Source of the DNA: Companilactobacillus sp. RD055328
GTDB lineage: Bacteria > Bacillota > Bacilli > Lactobacillales > Lactobacillaceae
Assembly (NCBI RefSeq): GCF_022835675.1
Contig: NZ_BQUT01000005.1
Coordinates: forward strand, 555,390 to 619,389
Length of the DNA: 64,000 nt
Direction of reading: 5' to 3'
The position numbers and the translations under genes were made by a program. Numbering within the stretch: position 1 is the stretch's first letter; every line of letters starts with the position of its first letter. Under the pieces are notes generated by a model that saw nothing but the letters and a program-made list of their open reading frames with translations, was not told the DNA's origin and searched no databases. Below, one piece after another: positions 51,224 to 58,687 of the stretch.

Positions 51224-51918
51224 TTAAAATGATATCTAGCTAATTGTAATGCTGTTTTATCCATTATTTTTTTACCATATTCAGATAACATGGCAGAAGT
51301 TACAGTCGTCTTTTGTGAGAATTCATTCACAATTGCTGTTACTTCTTTTAAACGAATATCATGCAATTCATTAACGTAAACTAAAATATCCATGTAATAT
51401 TCTTCATCATATAACCAAAGACTAGATACAATACTATCATTATTCAACATTTTTGATAGTTCAATAAAATCTTCAAAATTATCGAATTTAACTACTTTTT
51501 CAAAAGTCTTATCATCGAAGTCGTCATTTATGCTGTTAGTATCCGTTTTACCAGATTGAACTTCTAAAGCATCAATTCCTAGATTACTCTTGAAGAAGTC
51601 TTCCCAGTTTTTTGATTGATAGTTATTTTCATCTCCTGGTTCTGATGATTCTGGTTTCATTTGGTTTACCGCTTTATTTCCTTTACTGATTAATAAAATC
51701 AAGCCATTAGCTTTAGTTTGAGGCATTACCTGAAACGTAACGGCTTCATCTTCTGCAAATGAACGGTCAATATCAACTTCGTCCAAAATACTATAAAAGA
51801 ATGTCTCAATTTGCTTACGATTACCTAGTAAGTCAAGCATAGTAACACCACGATTTTCTAGGTCTTCAGGACCTAGAATAACCTTAATCGTATCTTCATT
51901 TAATCTATGTGTTTCCAA
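51220..51918 (-). CDS. mecA: Clp adaptor protein MecA
   Basis: With the TTG start at 51918 (GAGGTGA five bases upstream) the protein has 232 residues starting METHRLNEDTIKV, matching the family N-terminus; GTG three codons earlier overlaps the ribosome site. The N-terminal substrate-binding domain (TIKVILGPEDLENRGVTMLDLL) and C-terminal ClpC-binding domain (about 125-232) are joined by a variable linker. MecA hands ComK/ComX-type factors and other substrates to ClpCP. A promoter TTTACA-N16-TAAAAT (51952-51979) precedes it. Confidence 0.94.
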   Translation of the reverse strand: METHRLNEDTIKVILGPEDLENRGVTMLDLLGNRKQIETFFYSILDEVDIDRSFAEDEAVTFQVMPQTKANGLILLISKGNKAVNQMKPESSEPGDENNYQSKNWEDFFKSNLGIDALEVQSGKTDTNSINDDFDDKTFEKVVKFDNFEDFIELSKMLNNDSIVSSLWLYDEEYYMDILVYVNELHDIRLKEVTAIVNEFSQKTTVTSAMLSEYGKKIMDKTALQLARYHFK

Positions 51919-51951
51919 TATACTCACCTCACAACTGGTTCTTATCCGTCT

Positions 51952-51979
51952 ATTTTAACAATCTATATTAACTTGTAAA
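51952..51979 (-). promoter_or_regulatory. Candidate mecA promoter
   Basis: Minus strand TTTACA, 16 bases, TAAAAT, lying between the spx terminator and the mecA ribosome site, where a separate promoter is required. Confidence 0.5.
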
Positions 51980-51992
51980 GTTTTTGGTACTA

Positions 51993-52020
51993 AAAAAGTG
52001 TGACCACCGTCACACTTTTT
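51993..52020 (-). terminator. Intrinsic terminator after spx
   Basis: Arms AAAAAGTGTGAC/GTCACACTTTTT around CACC, abutting the spx stop codon. Confidence 0.92.
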
Positions 52021-52419
52021 TTATAGACCAGCCATAAGTTGAGCTTGATGTAATTCCATAGTTCTTACACTTCTTGGTAAGAAACGTCTAATTTCATCTT
52101 CATTGAACCCAACTTGTAGACGTTTGTCGTCCATCATAATAGGACGTCTTAATAGTCCTGGATTTTTTTCTATTAAGTTTAGTAATTGATCAATTGTCAA
52201 ATCATCGACTTTAACATGTAATTTTTGGAATACCTTTGAACGAGTTGAGATGATTTCTTCTGTACCATCTTCAGTCATTTGAAGGATGGCTTTAAGTTCA
52301 TCTTTGTTTAAAGGTTCAGTAAAAATATTTCTTTCTTTGAACTCAATTTCATGTTCTTGCAACCATGCCTTAGCTTTACGACATGAAGTGCAGCTTGGCG
52401 ATACATATAATGTTACCAT
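52021..52419 (-). CDS. spx: Transcriptional regulator Spx
   Basis: Starting at ATG 52419 (AGGAG eight bases upstream) the protein has 132 residues, exactly the Spx norm. It has the ArsC-like fold with the redox switch CTSC (Cys10-Cys13), the [26 protein letters not shown] segment that contacts the RNA polymerase alpha C-terminal domain. Spx reprograms transcription under disulfide stress and is degraded by ClpXP with SpxH. Its own promoter region carries two palindromes (52504-52530 and 52542-52557). Confidence 0.95.
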   Translation of the reverse strand: MVTLYVSPSCTSCRKAKAWLQEHEIEFKERNIFTEPLNKDELKAILQMTEDGTEEIISTRSKVFQKLHVKVDDLTIDQLLNLIEKNPGLLRRPIMMDDKRLQVGFNEDEIRRFLPRSVRTMELHQAQLMAGL

Positions 52420-52503
52420 AACCATCTCTCCTTTATTGTTAGAGTTGGAAACTATTCCATATAAATATTATAAAATTCCTAACCTTGATTTGCAATAGTT
52501 TTC

Positions 52504-52530
52504 AAGAACAAAGTGCGAATATTTGTTCTT
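52504..52530. repeat. Perfect 9-bp inverted repeat in the spx upstream region
   Basis: AAGAACAAA and TTTGTTCTT around nine bases, about 85-110 bases before the spx start. Could be an operator or a 5'-leader hairpin. The 52426-52635 gap otherwise is AT-rich. Confidence 0.5.
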
Positions 52531-52541
52531 ATTATCTCTAT

Positions 52542-52557
52542 TGTGAATAAAATCACA
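52542..52557. promoter_or_regulatory. Crp/Fnr-type palindrome upstream of spx
   Basis: TGTGA-N6-TCACA, a perfect match to the Crp-family consensus, overlapping the -35 region expected for a GATAAT -10 on the minus strand. Crp/Fnr-family regulators such as ArcR or Flp occur in lactobacilli, but which would bind is unknown. Confidence 0.45.
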
Positions 52558-52635
52558 CTATAATTTCAAGCATTGTTTGACTTTTTCACAAAATAAATTT
52601 TATTTTTAATTATATTTAATATAACTAAAAAATAA

Positions 52636-53367
52636 TTATATATTGATTATTAAACCATCACTAGCTAATTGAATATTACCATCACCTTTCGCAGTTTTGG
52701 CTTCATTCATTAGTATTTGATGATCAATTTCTTGTGGCAAATGACTCAGCAATAACTGATTTGCATTAGAAATTTTTGCTAATTCACCTGACTCTTGTGC
52801 TGTCATGTGCCATTTACGTCCTGATTTCATGGAATCAAAATTAGTATCAGTAATTAATAAATCTGAATCCTGAGCGAATTTAGTAAGTTCATTAAAGTAA
52901 TCGGTATCCGCAGTAAATGTCAAAACTTTATCATCAGCAGTAATTCTCATTGCATAAGTTGGCACTGGATGGATTGTACGTAAAAATTCTATTTCAAATA
53001 GTCCAACTTTAAGCGGTTGATAATCAACAAAAGACTTACCTTCAGTTACTCCTTGCATAGTTAATCTTGCATAATTTAATGGGTCTTGAGTATTACCGTA
53101 AATTGGCAATATTGGAGTTTTCTTTTTTCCACTATTTAACTGCCAATAGTATTGCAATACACCCAAATCTGCTATATGGTCATGATGATAGTGAGAAATA
53201 ATCACAGCATCAAGTTCAAGTGGATTGATAATTTGGGATAATTCATTAACCGCATTACTTCCACAATCAATTAGCAGATTAAATCCCGCTTCTTGTAATA
53301 AAAAACTTGTTGTCCCATGACCTTTAAACGGATACCCACCGTAATAACCTAAAACAGTTAATTTCAA
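52636..53367 (-). CDS. Metallo-beta-lactamase fold hydrolase (RNase Z-like, YhfI family)
   Basis: A 243-residue MBL-fold protein with the zinc motif HYHHDHIAD (about 59-67), Asp in FTADTDY and the C-terminal LLSHLP His. The family resembles RNase Z but lacks its exosite arm, and the substrate is unknown; phosphodiesterase activity is the usual guess. TTG start after GAGGTGA. Divergent from the hypothetical gene at 53399 with 31 bases between. Confidence 0.87.
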   Translation of the reverse strand: MKLTVLGYYGGYPFKGHGTTSFLLQEAGFNLLIDCGSNAVNELSQIINPLELDAVIISHYHHDHIADLGVLQYYWQLNSGKKKTPILPIYGNTQDPLNYARLTMQGVTEGKSFVDYQPLKVGLFEIEFLRTIHPVPTYAMRITADDKVLTFTADTDYFNELTKFAQDSDLLITDTNFDSMKSGRKWHMTAQESGELAKISNANQLLLSHLPQEIDHQILMNEAKTAKGDGNIQLASDGLIINI

Positions 53368-53398
53368 AATATCACCTCATTATTATTAGGAGAAAAAT

Positions 53399-53836
53399 AT
53401 GCCAATTAATCTAACTCTTGGAACCAAAAAACTTTTAAGCGATTTTTCAAAACCTTATCTTTTGCTCTATCCTATTAAATCTGATGAATCAATATTAAGA
53501 GTAGAGTTGACGGGGTTAAAATATCAAGAAGTTTTGAAACAAAACTTCGATTGGCATTTCACTTATTATAAGTTTATTTACTTAAATTTCAACAGTGATC
53601 AAGCAAGTATTTTTGCGAATAAGTTTGTTAATAAAAAATACATGTTATCAGATTTCAACATTCTTATTTTGAATGAAATTCAAGATATAAATAAATTTGT
53701 TGTCGTAATAGGTTCAAATAGCCCAATAAAATCGCAATTACTCGATAGTACATTAAAAGAACTTGCGACTAATGAACTCGGAATGTTTTCAAAAAACTAC
53801 GTCAAAAGGCAAGATAATGATAAAAACTCCGTATAA
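53399..53836 (+). CDS. Hypothetical protein
   Basis: I do not recognise this 145-residue protein. It is soluble, with no signal peptide or membrane helix, rich in Lys, Asn, Phe and Leu, and with mixed alpha/beta character (ILILNEI, KFVVVIGSNSP). The ATG is preceded by AGGAG at six bases, so translation is credible. It diverges from the MBL hydrolase and ends in a strong terminator shared with copB. No functional inference is justified beyond a possible shared promoter region with the hydrolase. Confidence 0.65.
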   Translation: MPINLTLGTKKLLSDFSKPYLLLYPIKSDESILRVELTGLKYQEVLKQNFDWHFTYYKFIYLNFNSDQASIFANKFVNKKYMLSDFNILILNEIQDINKFVVVIGSNSPIKSQLLDSTLKELATNELGMFSKNYVKRQDNDKNSV

Positions 53837-53853
53837 TGTTGAGAATCTCATCA

Positions 53854-53887
53854 AAAAAAAGCCCAGTAGAACACTGGGCTTTTTTCT
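53854..53887. terminator. Bidirectional terminator between the hypothetical gene and copB
   Basis: Arms AAAAGCCCAGT/ACTGGGCTTTT around AGAAC, with A and T runs on both sides. Confidence 0.93.
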
Positions 53888-55889
53888 ATACTTTTAATGT
53901 CATTGCATTTATTGCAACAATAATTGTAGAAAACGACATGATAACCGCTCCAACTGCAGGGCTTATCATAATTCCAATTCCTGACAATAATCCTGCTGCC
54001 AATGGAATGGCAATAATGTTGTAACCTGCACCCCACCAAAGATTTTGAATCATCTTGCGATTAGTATTCTTAGCTAAATCGAAAAATTCAATAATTGAAT
54101 TCAAGTCATTGTTAACTAAAATTACATCAGCGGATTCAATGGCCACATCGGTTCCGTTACCTATAGCTACACCCAAGTCTGCTGTTGTTAATGCAACAGT
54201 ATCGTTAATACCGTCACCAACCATCATTACTGCTTGACCTTTAGCTTGGTAATCTTTAATAATTTTTTGTTTGTCTTCCGGTTTTAATTCTGCGTGATAT
54301 TCAATTCCAAGTTTATCAGCAATGAACTTGGCTGAATTTTTATTGTCTCCTGTTAACATAACCAGTTTCATATCACGTTTTGCTAGTTGCTTAACTAATT
54401 CAAAAGAACTATCTCGCAATTGATCACCGATAGCTATCATAACTTGCGCTTCGTTGTTAGCAACTAAGTAACTAACAGAATTACCTTTATTTGATATTGT
54501 TTCATATTCAGTCTTATCATAATTAATCTGGTTCTCATCAAGATATTTGGCATTCACAAAAAGATACTCTGTGTTTTTATAAAGTCCTTTAACGCCATAT
54601 CCCTTAAGAGTTTTTACATCTTCAACAGTTTCCATATCAATTTTTTGATCATTTAAATAAGTTACAATTCCTTGTGCAATTGGATGGTTAGATTGTTGCT
54701 CTAAGCCACCAATAATTCCTAAAAGATTCTTATTATATTCATGGACTTCATTAACTGTAAACTTACCTTCAGTTAATGTCCCAGTCTTATCTATCACAAC
54801 TGTATTAATGTTTTTGCTTTCTTCAATTGATGTTTTATTACGAATCAAAAGTCCATTTGCTGCTGCAATTGAAGTACTTTGAGCATTAACTAATGGCACA
54901 GCTAACCCTAATGCGTGAGGACATGCAATTACAAAAACAGTTACCATTATTTCTAATCCTTGCGAAAGACTTCCATTAATTGTCCAATATACTAATGCAA
55001 TTAATCCAACAATTAAGGCTGCATAAAACAACCAACCAGCAACCTTATCTGCCAAAATTTCTTTGCGTGACTTTTGTTTTTGTGCATCAGCAACTAAAGT
55101 TTGAATCTGCGATAAATAGCCACTACTACTATCCTTTGCTACCTTAACTTGTATAGTTCCTGAGTCATTAGTTGAACCACCAATAACTTCATCATCAATG
55201 TCTTTAGCAATTAGCTTTGATTCACCCGTAACTAGTGATTCATTTACATTAGTACTACCTTTAATAATAATTCCATCAAGAGGAATAGTTTCACCAGCAC
55301 GAATCTCAATAATATCATCTTTTGAAATACCAGAAACTGGCATATCCATCATATGATCCCCATGTAACATATGAGCATTATCAGGTATAAGCTGCGTGAT
55401 TTTATCTAACGCATTACCTGCTCCCATTACGGATTTCATTTCAATCCAGTGGCCTAATAACATAATGACAATTAATGTTGAGAATTCCCAAAAGAAATTC
55501 ATTACATGCTGACTATTCAAAAATGTTATGGCAATAAAAGCATACACACTGTAGATATATGATGCTGATAGCCCCATAGCAATTAGTGTCATCATTCCCG
55601 GATTTTTAGTCTTAAGCTCACTCACTGCACCTGTCCAAAAAGGTTTACCACCATAAAATAGTAAAAATGTTGCTAAAAGTAAAACTATTAAATCAGATCC
55701 AAAAAAACTAACTTGAAATGGTAATTCCAACCCCATCATTGGTGACATAATAATGATAGGAATAGTTACAATTAACGAAACAATAAATCTCTTCTTAAAA
55801 TCCATTCCATGATGCATACTGTGATCCATTCCTTGCATATCATCATGATTCATGTGTTCCATATCGTGATCCATATTCATATGATCCAT
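53886..55889 (-). CDS. copB: Copper-exporting P-type ATPase CopB
   Basis: With ATG 55889 (GAGGAAT six bases upstream) the protein has 667 residues. The first 30 residues are a His/Met/Asp-rich tail (MDHMNMDHDMEHMNHDDMQG) for metal capture. The ion-path motif is CPH at 323-325, typical of CopB/P1B-3 rather than CPC-type CopA; the phosphorylation motif DKTGT is at 367-371 and the hinge GDGIND near the C-terminus. It extrudes Cu+/Cu2+ or Ag+. It starts one base after the copY stop. Confidence 0.95.
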   Translation of the reverse strand: MDHMNMDHDMEHMNHDDMQGMDHSMHHGMDFKKRFIVSLIVTIPIIIMSPMMGLELPFQVSFFGSDLIVLLLATFLLFYGGKPFWTGAVSELKTKNPGMMTLIAMGLSASYIYSVYAFIAITFLNSQHVMNFFWEFSTLIVIMLLGHWIEMKSVMGAGNALDKITQLIPDNAHMLHGDHMMDMPVSGISKDDIIEIRAGETIPLDGIIIKGSTNVNESLVTGESKLIAKDIDDEVIGGSTNDSGTIQVKVAKDSSSGYLSQIQTLVADAQKQKSRKEILADKVAGWLFYAALIVGLIALVYWTINGSLSQGLEIMVTVFVIACPHALGLAVPLVNAQSTSIAAANGLLIRNKTSIEESKNINTVVIDKTGTLTEGKFTVNEVHEYNKNLLGIIGGLEQQSNHPIAQGIVTYLNDQKIDMETVEDVKTLKGYGVKGLYKNTEYLFVNAKYLDENQINYDKTEYETISNKGNSVSYLVANNEAQVMIAIGDQLRDSSFELVKQLAKRDMKLVMLTGDNKNSAKFIADKLGIEYHAELKPEDKQKIIKDYQAKGQAVMMVGDGINDTVALTTADLGVAIGNGTDVAIESADVILVNNDLNSIIEFFDLAKNTNRKMIQNLWWGAGYNIIAIPLAAGLLSGIGIMISPAVGAVIMSFSTIIVAINAMTLKV

Positions 55890-55890
55890 T

Positions 55891-56313
55891 CTATAATTCC
55901 TCAACTTTCAAACAGTTACAAGCTACCTTTTCAGGTGCTGATTTTCTTTTTTCTTCTAATTTTATAATCAACTGATCTATATCATTCTTAGATATTGGAC
56001 TGTCATCTATCAAATCACTAATAGCTGACGCTTTTTTCATATCACAAATATTGTCGAACATGGAATTAACACTTTCTTTAATCCCATTATCTTCAGTATA
56101 TTTTGACGTATAGATAAATGGACGTTTCGTATTATCCACTTCTACTATGCCTTTTTTTACTAAGCGACCAATTAAAGTCTTAATAGTAGAGTCATTCCAA
56201 TTATTCTTTTTATTTAAATTAGCAATAATATCTGAACTAGTAGCGCTATTTAAAGTCCAGAGTATTCGCATAACTTGCCATTCGGCTGAACTAACTTCTT
56301 CAAATTTATTCAT
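55891..56313 (-). CDS. copY: Copper-responsive repressor CopY/TcrY
   Basis: A 140-residue regulator of the BlaI/MecI/CopY family: winged helix in residues 1-75 (EWQVMRILWTLNSATSSDIIANL, DSTIKTLIGRLVKKGIV) and a dimerisation helix bundle. The C-terminus ends CNCLKVEEL, so only the first CxC of the usual CxCx4CxC copper/zinc-binding hook is present. It should bind the two cop boxes at 56327-56362 and repress copYB until copper displaces zinc. GGAGG precedes the ATG. Confidence 0.93.
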   Translation of the reverse strand: MNKFEEVSSAEWQVMRILWTLNSATSSDIIANLNKKNNWNDSTIKTLIGRLVKKGIVEVDNTKRPFIYTSKYTEDNGIKESVNSMFDNICDMKKASAISDLIDDSPISKNDIDQLIIKLEEKRKSAPEKVACNCLKVEEL

Positions 56314-56326
56314 CTCTACCTCCGTC

Positions 56327-56336
56327 TACATTTGTA
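56327..56336. promoter_or_regulatory. Cop box 1 of copYB
   Basis: TACATTTGTA matches the cop box TACAnnTGTA exactly. It touches the -10 element of the copY promoter. Confidence 0.88.
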
Positions 56337-56364
56337 GATTAACACATAGGTTTACATTTGTAAA
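56336..56364 (-). promoter_or_regulatory. copYB promoter
   Basis: Minus strand TTTACA, 17 bases, TAATCT. Both elements touch or overlap the cop boxes, so CopY would block polymerase directly. Confidence 0.6.
56353..56362. promoter_or_regulatory. Cop box 2 of copYB
   Basis: A second exact TACAnnTGTA, 26 bases from box 1, overlapping the -35 element. Paired cop boxes are typical of lactic acid bacterial cop operons. Confidence 0.88.
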
Positions 56365-56375
56365 CTTAAATGCAA

Positions 56376-56405
56376 AAAAAAAGAAACCCGAAGGCTTCTT
56401 TTATA
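56376..56405 (-). terminator. Intrinsic terminator after ptsI
   Basis: Minus strand arms AAAAGAAGCC/GGTTTCTTTT (one G-T pair) around a TTCG tetraloop, followed by a long T run. Confidence 0.88.
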
Positions 56406-58128
56406 TTTTGTTCATGTAATCTGTAACTAGTTTTTCATTATCATCATTAGTCAATGAGACATTTACAGCTTGATCAACTAAATCAACTAACTTAGTTGTA
56501 TCAAGTTTCTTCATTAAACTTCTAACTTTAAGAACAGATGTAGCACTCATTGAGAACTCATCAAGACCCATTCCTAATAGTAGAGGAACCATGATTGGAT
56601 CTCCAGCAGCTTCGCCACACATTCCAGTCCATTTACCTTCTTTATGAGATGCTTCAATGACATTCTTAACTAGACGAAGAATTGATGGATTATATGGTTG
56701 GTAAAGGTATGAAACATGTTCATTACCACGATCAGCAGCCATTGTATATTGAATTAAATCATTAGTACCAATACTAAAGAAATCAACTACTTTTGCAAAC
56801 TGATCAGCCAAAATAGCTGCAGCAGGGATTTCAATCATCATCCCAACTTGAATATTGTCAGAAACTTTTGTTCCTTCAGCAATCAAGTTTTTCTTTTCTT
56901 CTTCAAAGATAGCTTTAGCATCATTGAATTCTTGAATAGTAGCAATCATTGGGAACATGATTCTTAGTGAACCATACACTGATGCTCTCAATAATGCTCT
57001 TAATTGTGTTCTGAAAATATCTTGCTTATCCAAACTAATTCGAATAGCACGGTATCCAAGGAAAGGATTCATTTCATCAGGAAGTGGCATATATGGAAGA
57101 TGTTTGTCTCCACCAATATCCATTGTTCTAACAACAACTGGTTTACCATTCATTCCTTCTAATACTGTTTTATATGCTTCAAATTGACTATCTTCATCAG
57201 GCAATTCGGCTGAATCCATGTATAAGAATTCAGTTCTATATAAACCAATACCTTCAGCTCCATTAGCTAATACCCCATCAAGGTCCTTAGGTGTTCCAAT
57301 GTTAGCTGCAATATCAAATTGTTTGCCATCAGCAGTTCTTGTTTCTTCATTCTTAAGCTTTTCCCATTCTGCTTTTTGAGCAGCAAAATCGGCAGCCATT
57401 TTGTTGTACTTAACTAAATCAGCATCGCTTGGATCTAAGATAAAGTCGCCATCATTACCATCAATAATAACAGATTGACCTTCAATAACTTCTTTAGTTA
57501 CAACGTTAGTACCAACAATAGCTGGAATTTCTAATGAACGAGCCATGATAGCTGAGTGCGCAGTTCTACCACCAATATCAGTAACAAATCCTTTAACATA
57601 TTTCTTGTTAAGTTGAGCTGTATCACTAGGTGTTAAATCTTCAGCAACAATAATAACTTCTTCATCAATCAACGCAGGATTAGGTAAAGTTACACCTAAC
57701 AGATGACTCATAACACGTTTTGAAACATCGCGAACATCAGCCGCACGTTCTTGCATGTATGGGTTATCTACCATTGATTCAAATAAAGTAATAAATTGTT
57801 TTGACACTTCATCTAAAGCTTGTTCAGCGCTAACTGAATCATCTTTAATTTTTTGTTCAACAGCACCTGTGAATTCAGGATCTGCTAGGATCATTTTGTG
57901 TGCATCAAAAACTTGCGCTTCTTCTTCACCTAATGATTCGACAGCCTTGTCACGGATAGTTGAAAGTTCTGAATCAGACACTTCAAGCGCTGATTTCAGT
58001 TTAGCCACTTCACCATCAACGTCAGAAACCATCTTTTTTTCGAAAGACAAATCTGGTTGAACTAATAGATAGGCCTTGGCTGCAGCGATACCATCACTAG
58101 CAGCAATTCCACTAATAGTCTTTGTCAT
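56401..58128 (-). CDS. ptsI: Phosphoenolpyruvate-protein phosphotransferase, PTS enzyme I
   Basis: A 575-residue enzyme of normal length. The phospho-acceptor His191 is in [18 protein letters not shown], the PEP-binding domain contains LYRTEFLYM and the catalytic Cys region [14 protein letters not shown]. It transfers phosphate from PEP to HPr His15, energising all PTS sugar uptake. Its ATG overlaps the ptsH stop by one base. Confidence 0.98.
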   Translation of the reverse strand: MTKTISGIAASDGIAAAKAYLLVQPDLSFEKKMVSDVDGEVAKLKSALEVSDSELSTIRDKAVESLGEEEAQVFDAHKMILADPEFTGAVEQKIKDDSVSAEQALDEVSKQFITLFESMVDNPYMQERAADVRDVSKRVMSHLLGVTLPNPALIDEEVIIVAEDLTPSDTAQLNKKYVKGFVTDIGGRTAHSAIMARSLEIPAIVGTNVVTKEVIEGQSVIIDGNDGDFILDPSDADLVKYNKMAADFAAQKAEWEKLKNEETRTADGKQFDIAANIGTPKDLDGVLANGAEGIGLYRTEFLYMDSAELPDEDSQFEAYKTVLEGMNGKPVVVRTMDIGGDKHLPYMPLPDEMNPFLGYRAIRISLDKQDIFRTQLRALLRASVYGSLRIMFPMIATIQEFNDAKAIFEEEKKNLIAEGTKVSDNIQVGMMIEIPAAAILADQFAKVVDFFSIGTNDLIQYTMAADRGNEHVSYLYQPYNPSILRLVKNVIEASHKEGKWTGMCGEAAGDPIMVPLLLGMGLDEFSMSATSVLKVRSLMKKLDTTKLVDLVDQAVNVSLTNDDNEKLVTDYMNKI

Positions 58129-58394
58129 TATGCTGTAAGTCCTTCTTTGCTCATTGTTTCAGTAATAGCTGTCATTGCATCAGCAGCGTCGTCACCTTCA
58201 GCAGTAATTGTAACGTCAGCACCTTGACCAACACCAAGTGACATAACACCCATGATTGATTTTAAGTTAACTGATTTTCCGTTGAATTCAAGATTGATAT
58301 CTGAACCAAATTTACTTGCTGTTTGTACTAATAATGTAGCTGGACGTGCGTGAATTCCTGATTCTGCGATAATGTTAAATTGTTTGCTTTCCAT
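58128..58394 (-). CDS. ptsH: PTS phosphocarrier protein HPr
   Basis: An 88-residue HPr with His15 in SGIHARPAT and the regulatory Ser46 in [12 protein letters not shown], so it can be phosphorylated both by enzyme I and by HprK (11347-12291). HPr-Ser-P is the corepressor of CcpA. First gene of ptsHI. Upstream TTGTTC-N17-TACGCT may be the promoter, but it is weak for such a strongly expressed gene. Confidence 0.98.
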   Translation of the reverse strand: MESKQFNIIAESGIHARPATLLVQTASKFGSDINLEFNGKSVNLKSIMGVMSLGVGQGADVTITAEGDDAADAMTAITETMSKEGLTA

Positions 58395-58602
58395 AATATA
58401 AATACCTCATTCAATTTTAATTTAAATTGGAAAATGAAACCTCTGTACTCCAATATTCAGATTAAAGCGTATCATTTTTTCGACTTTTGAACAAGCTTTT
58501 TTACTTTTTTGTTAAACGATTGCATTCCTACTGTATCAAGGAATACAGCTTATGAAAAACGTTTGAAAAACAGTGTATACATTTTCAGAAAACTTCCAAG
58601 TC

Positions 58603-58629
58603 TTAGCACTTGCATTGGTAGAGTGCTAA
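58603..58629. promoter_or_regulatory. CIRCE operator of clpE
   Basis: TTAGCACTT-N9-GAGTGCTAA: 17 of 18 arm positions match the HrcA operator consensus TTAGCACTC-N9-GAGTGCTAA. It covers the -35 of the clpE promoter. No CtsR heptad repeat is seen in the same region. Confidence 0.9.
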
Positions 58630-58638
58630 TTGTATAAT
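58610..58638 (+). promoter_or_regulatory. clpE promoter
   Basis: TTGCAT, 17 bases, perfect TATAAT, 50 bases before the ATG. The -35 lies inside the CIRCE element. The remaining divergent gap to ptsH (58395-58602) contains an inverted repeat CTGTAT-N6-ATACAG at 58531-58548 of unknown role. Confidence 0.8.
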
Positions 58639-58687
58639 CACTTTGTATCTTGAAGTATAGGGTATAAATAATTAAGAAAGGCAGGGA

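Noticed and set aside
52569..52600. CtsR-like box in front of spx (AGTCAAA on the minus strand)
   Set aside because: Only one heptad matches; the second half-site TGCTTGA does not fit.
58505..58560. cre (CcpA) site in the ptsH-clpE gap
   Set aside because: Two sequences look similar (around AAACG and AACGTTT) but both have one extra base relative to the cre consensus spacing.
58395..58687. CtsR operator upstream of clpE
   Set aside because: No (A/G)GTCAAA tandem heptads could be found in the region on either strand.
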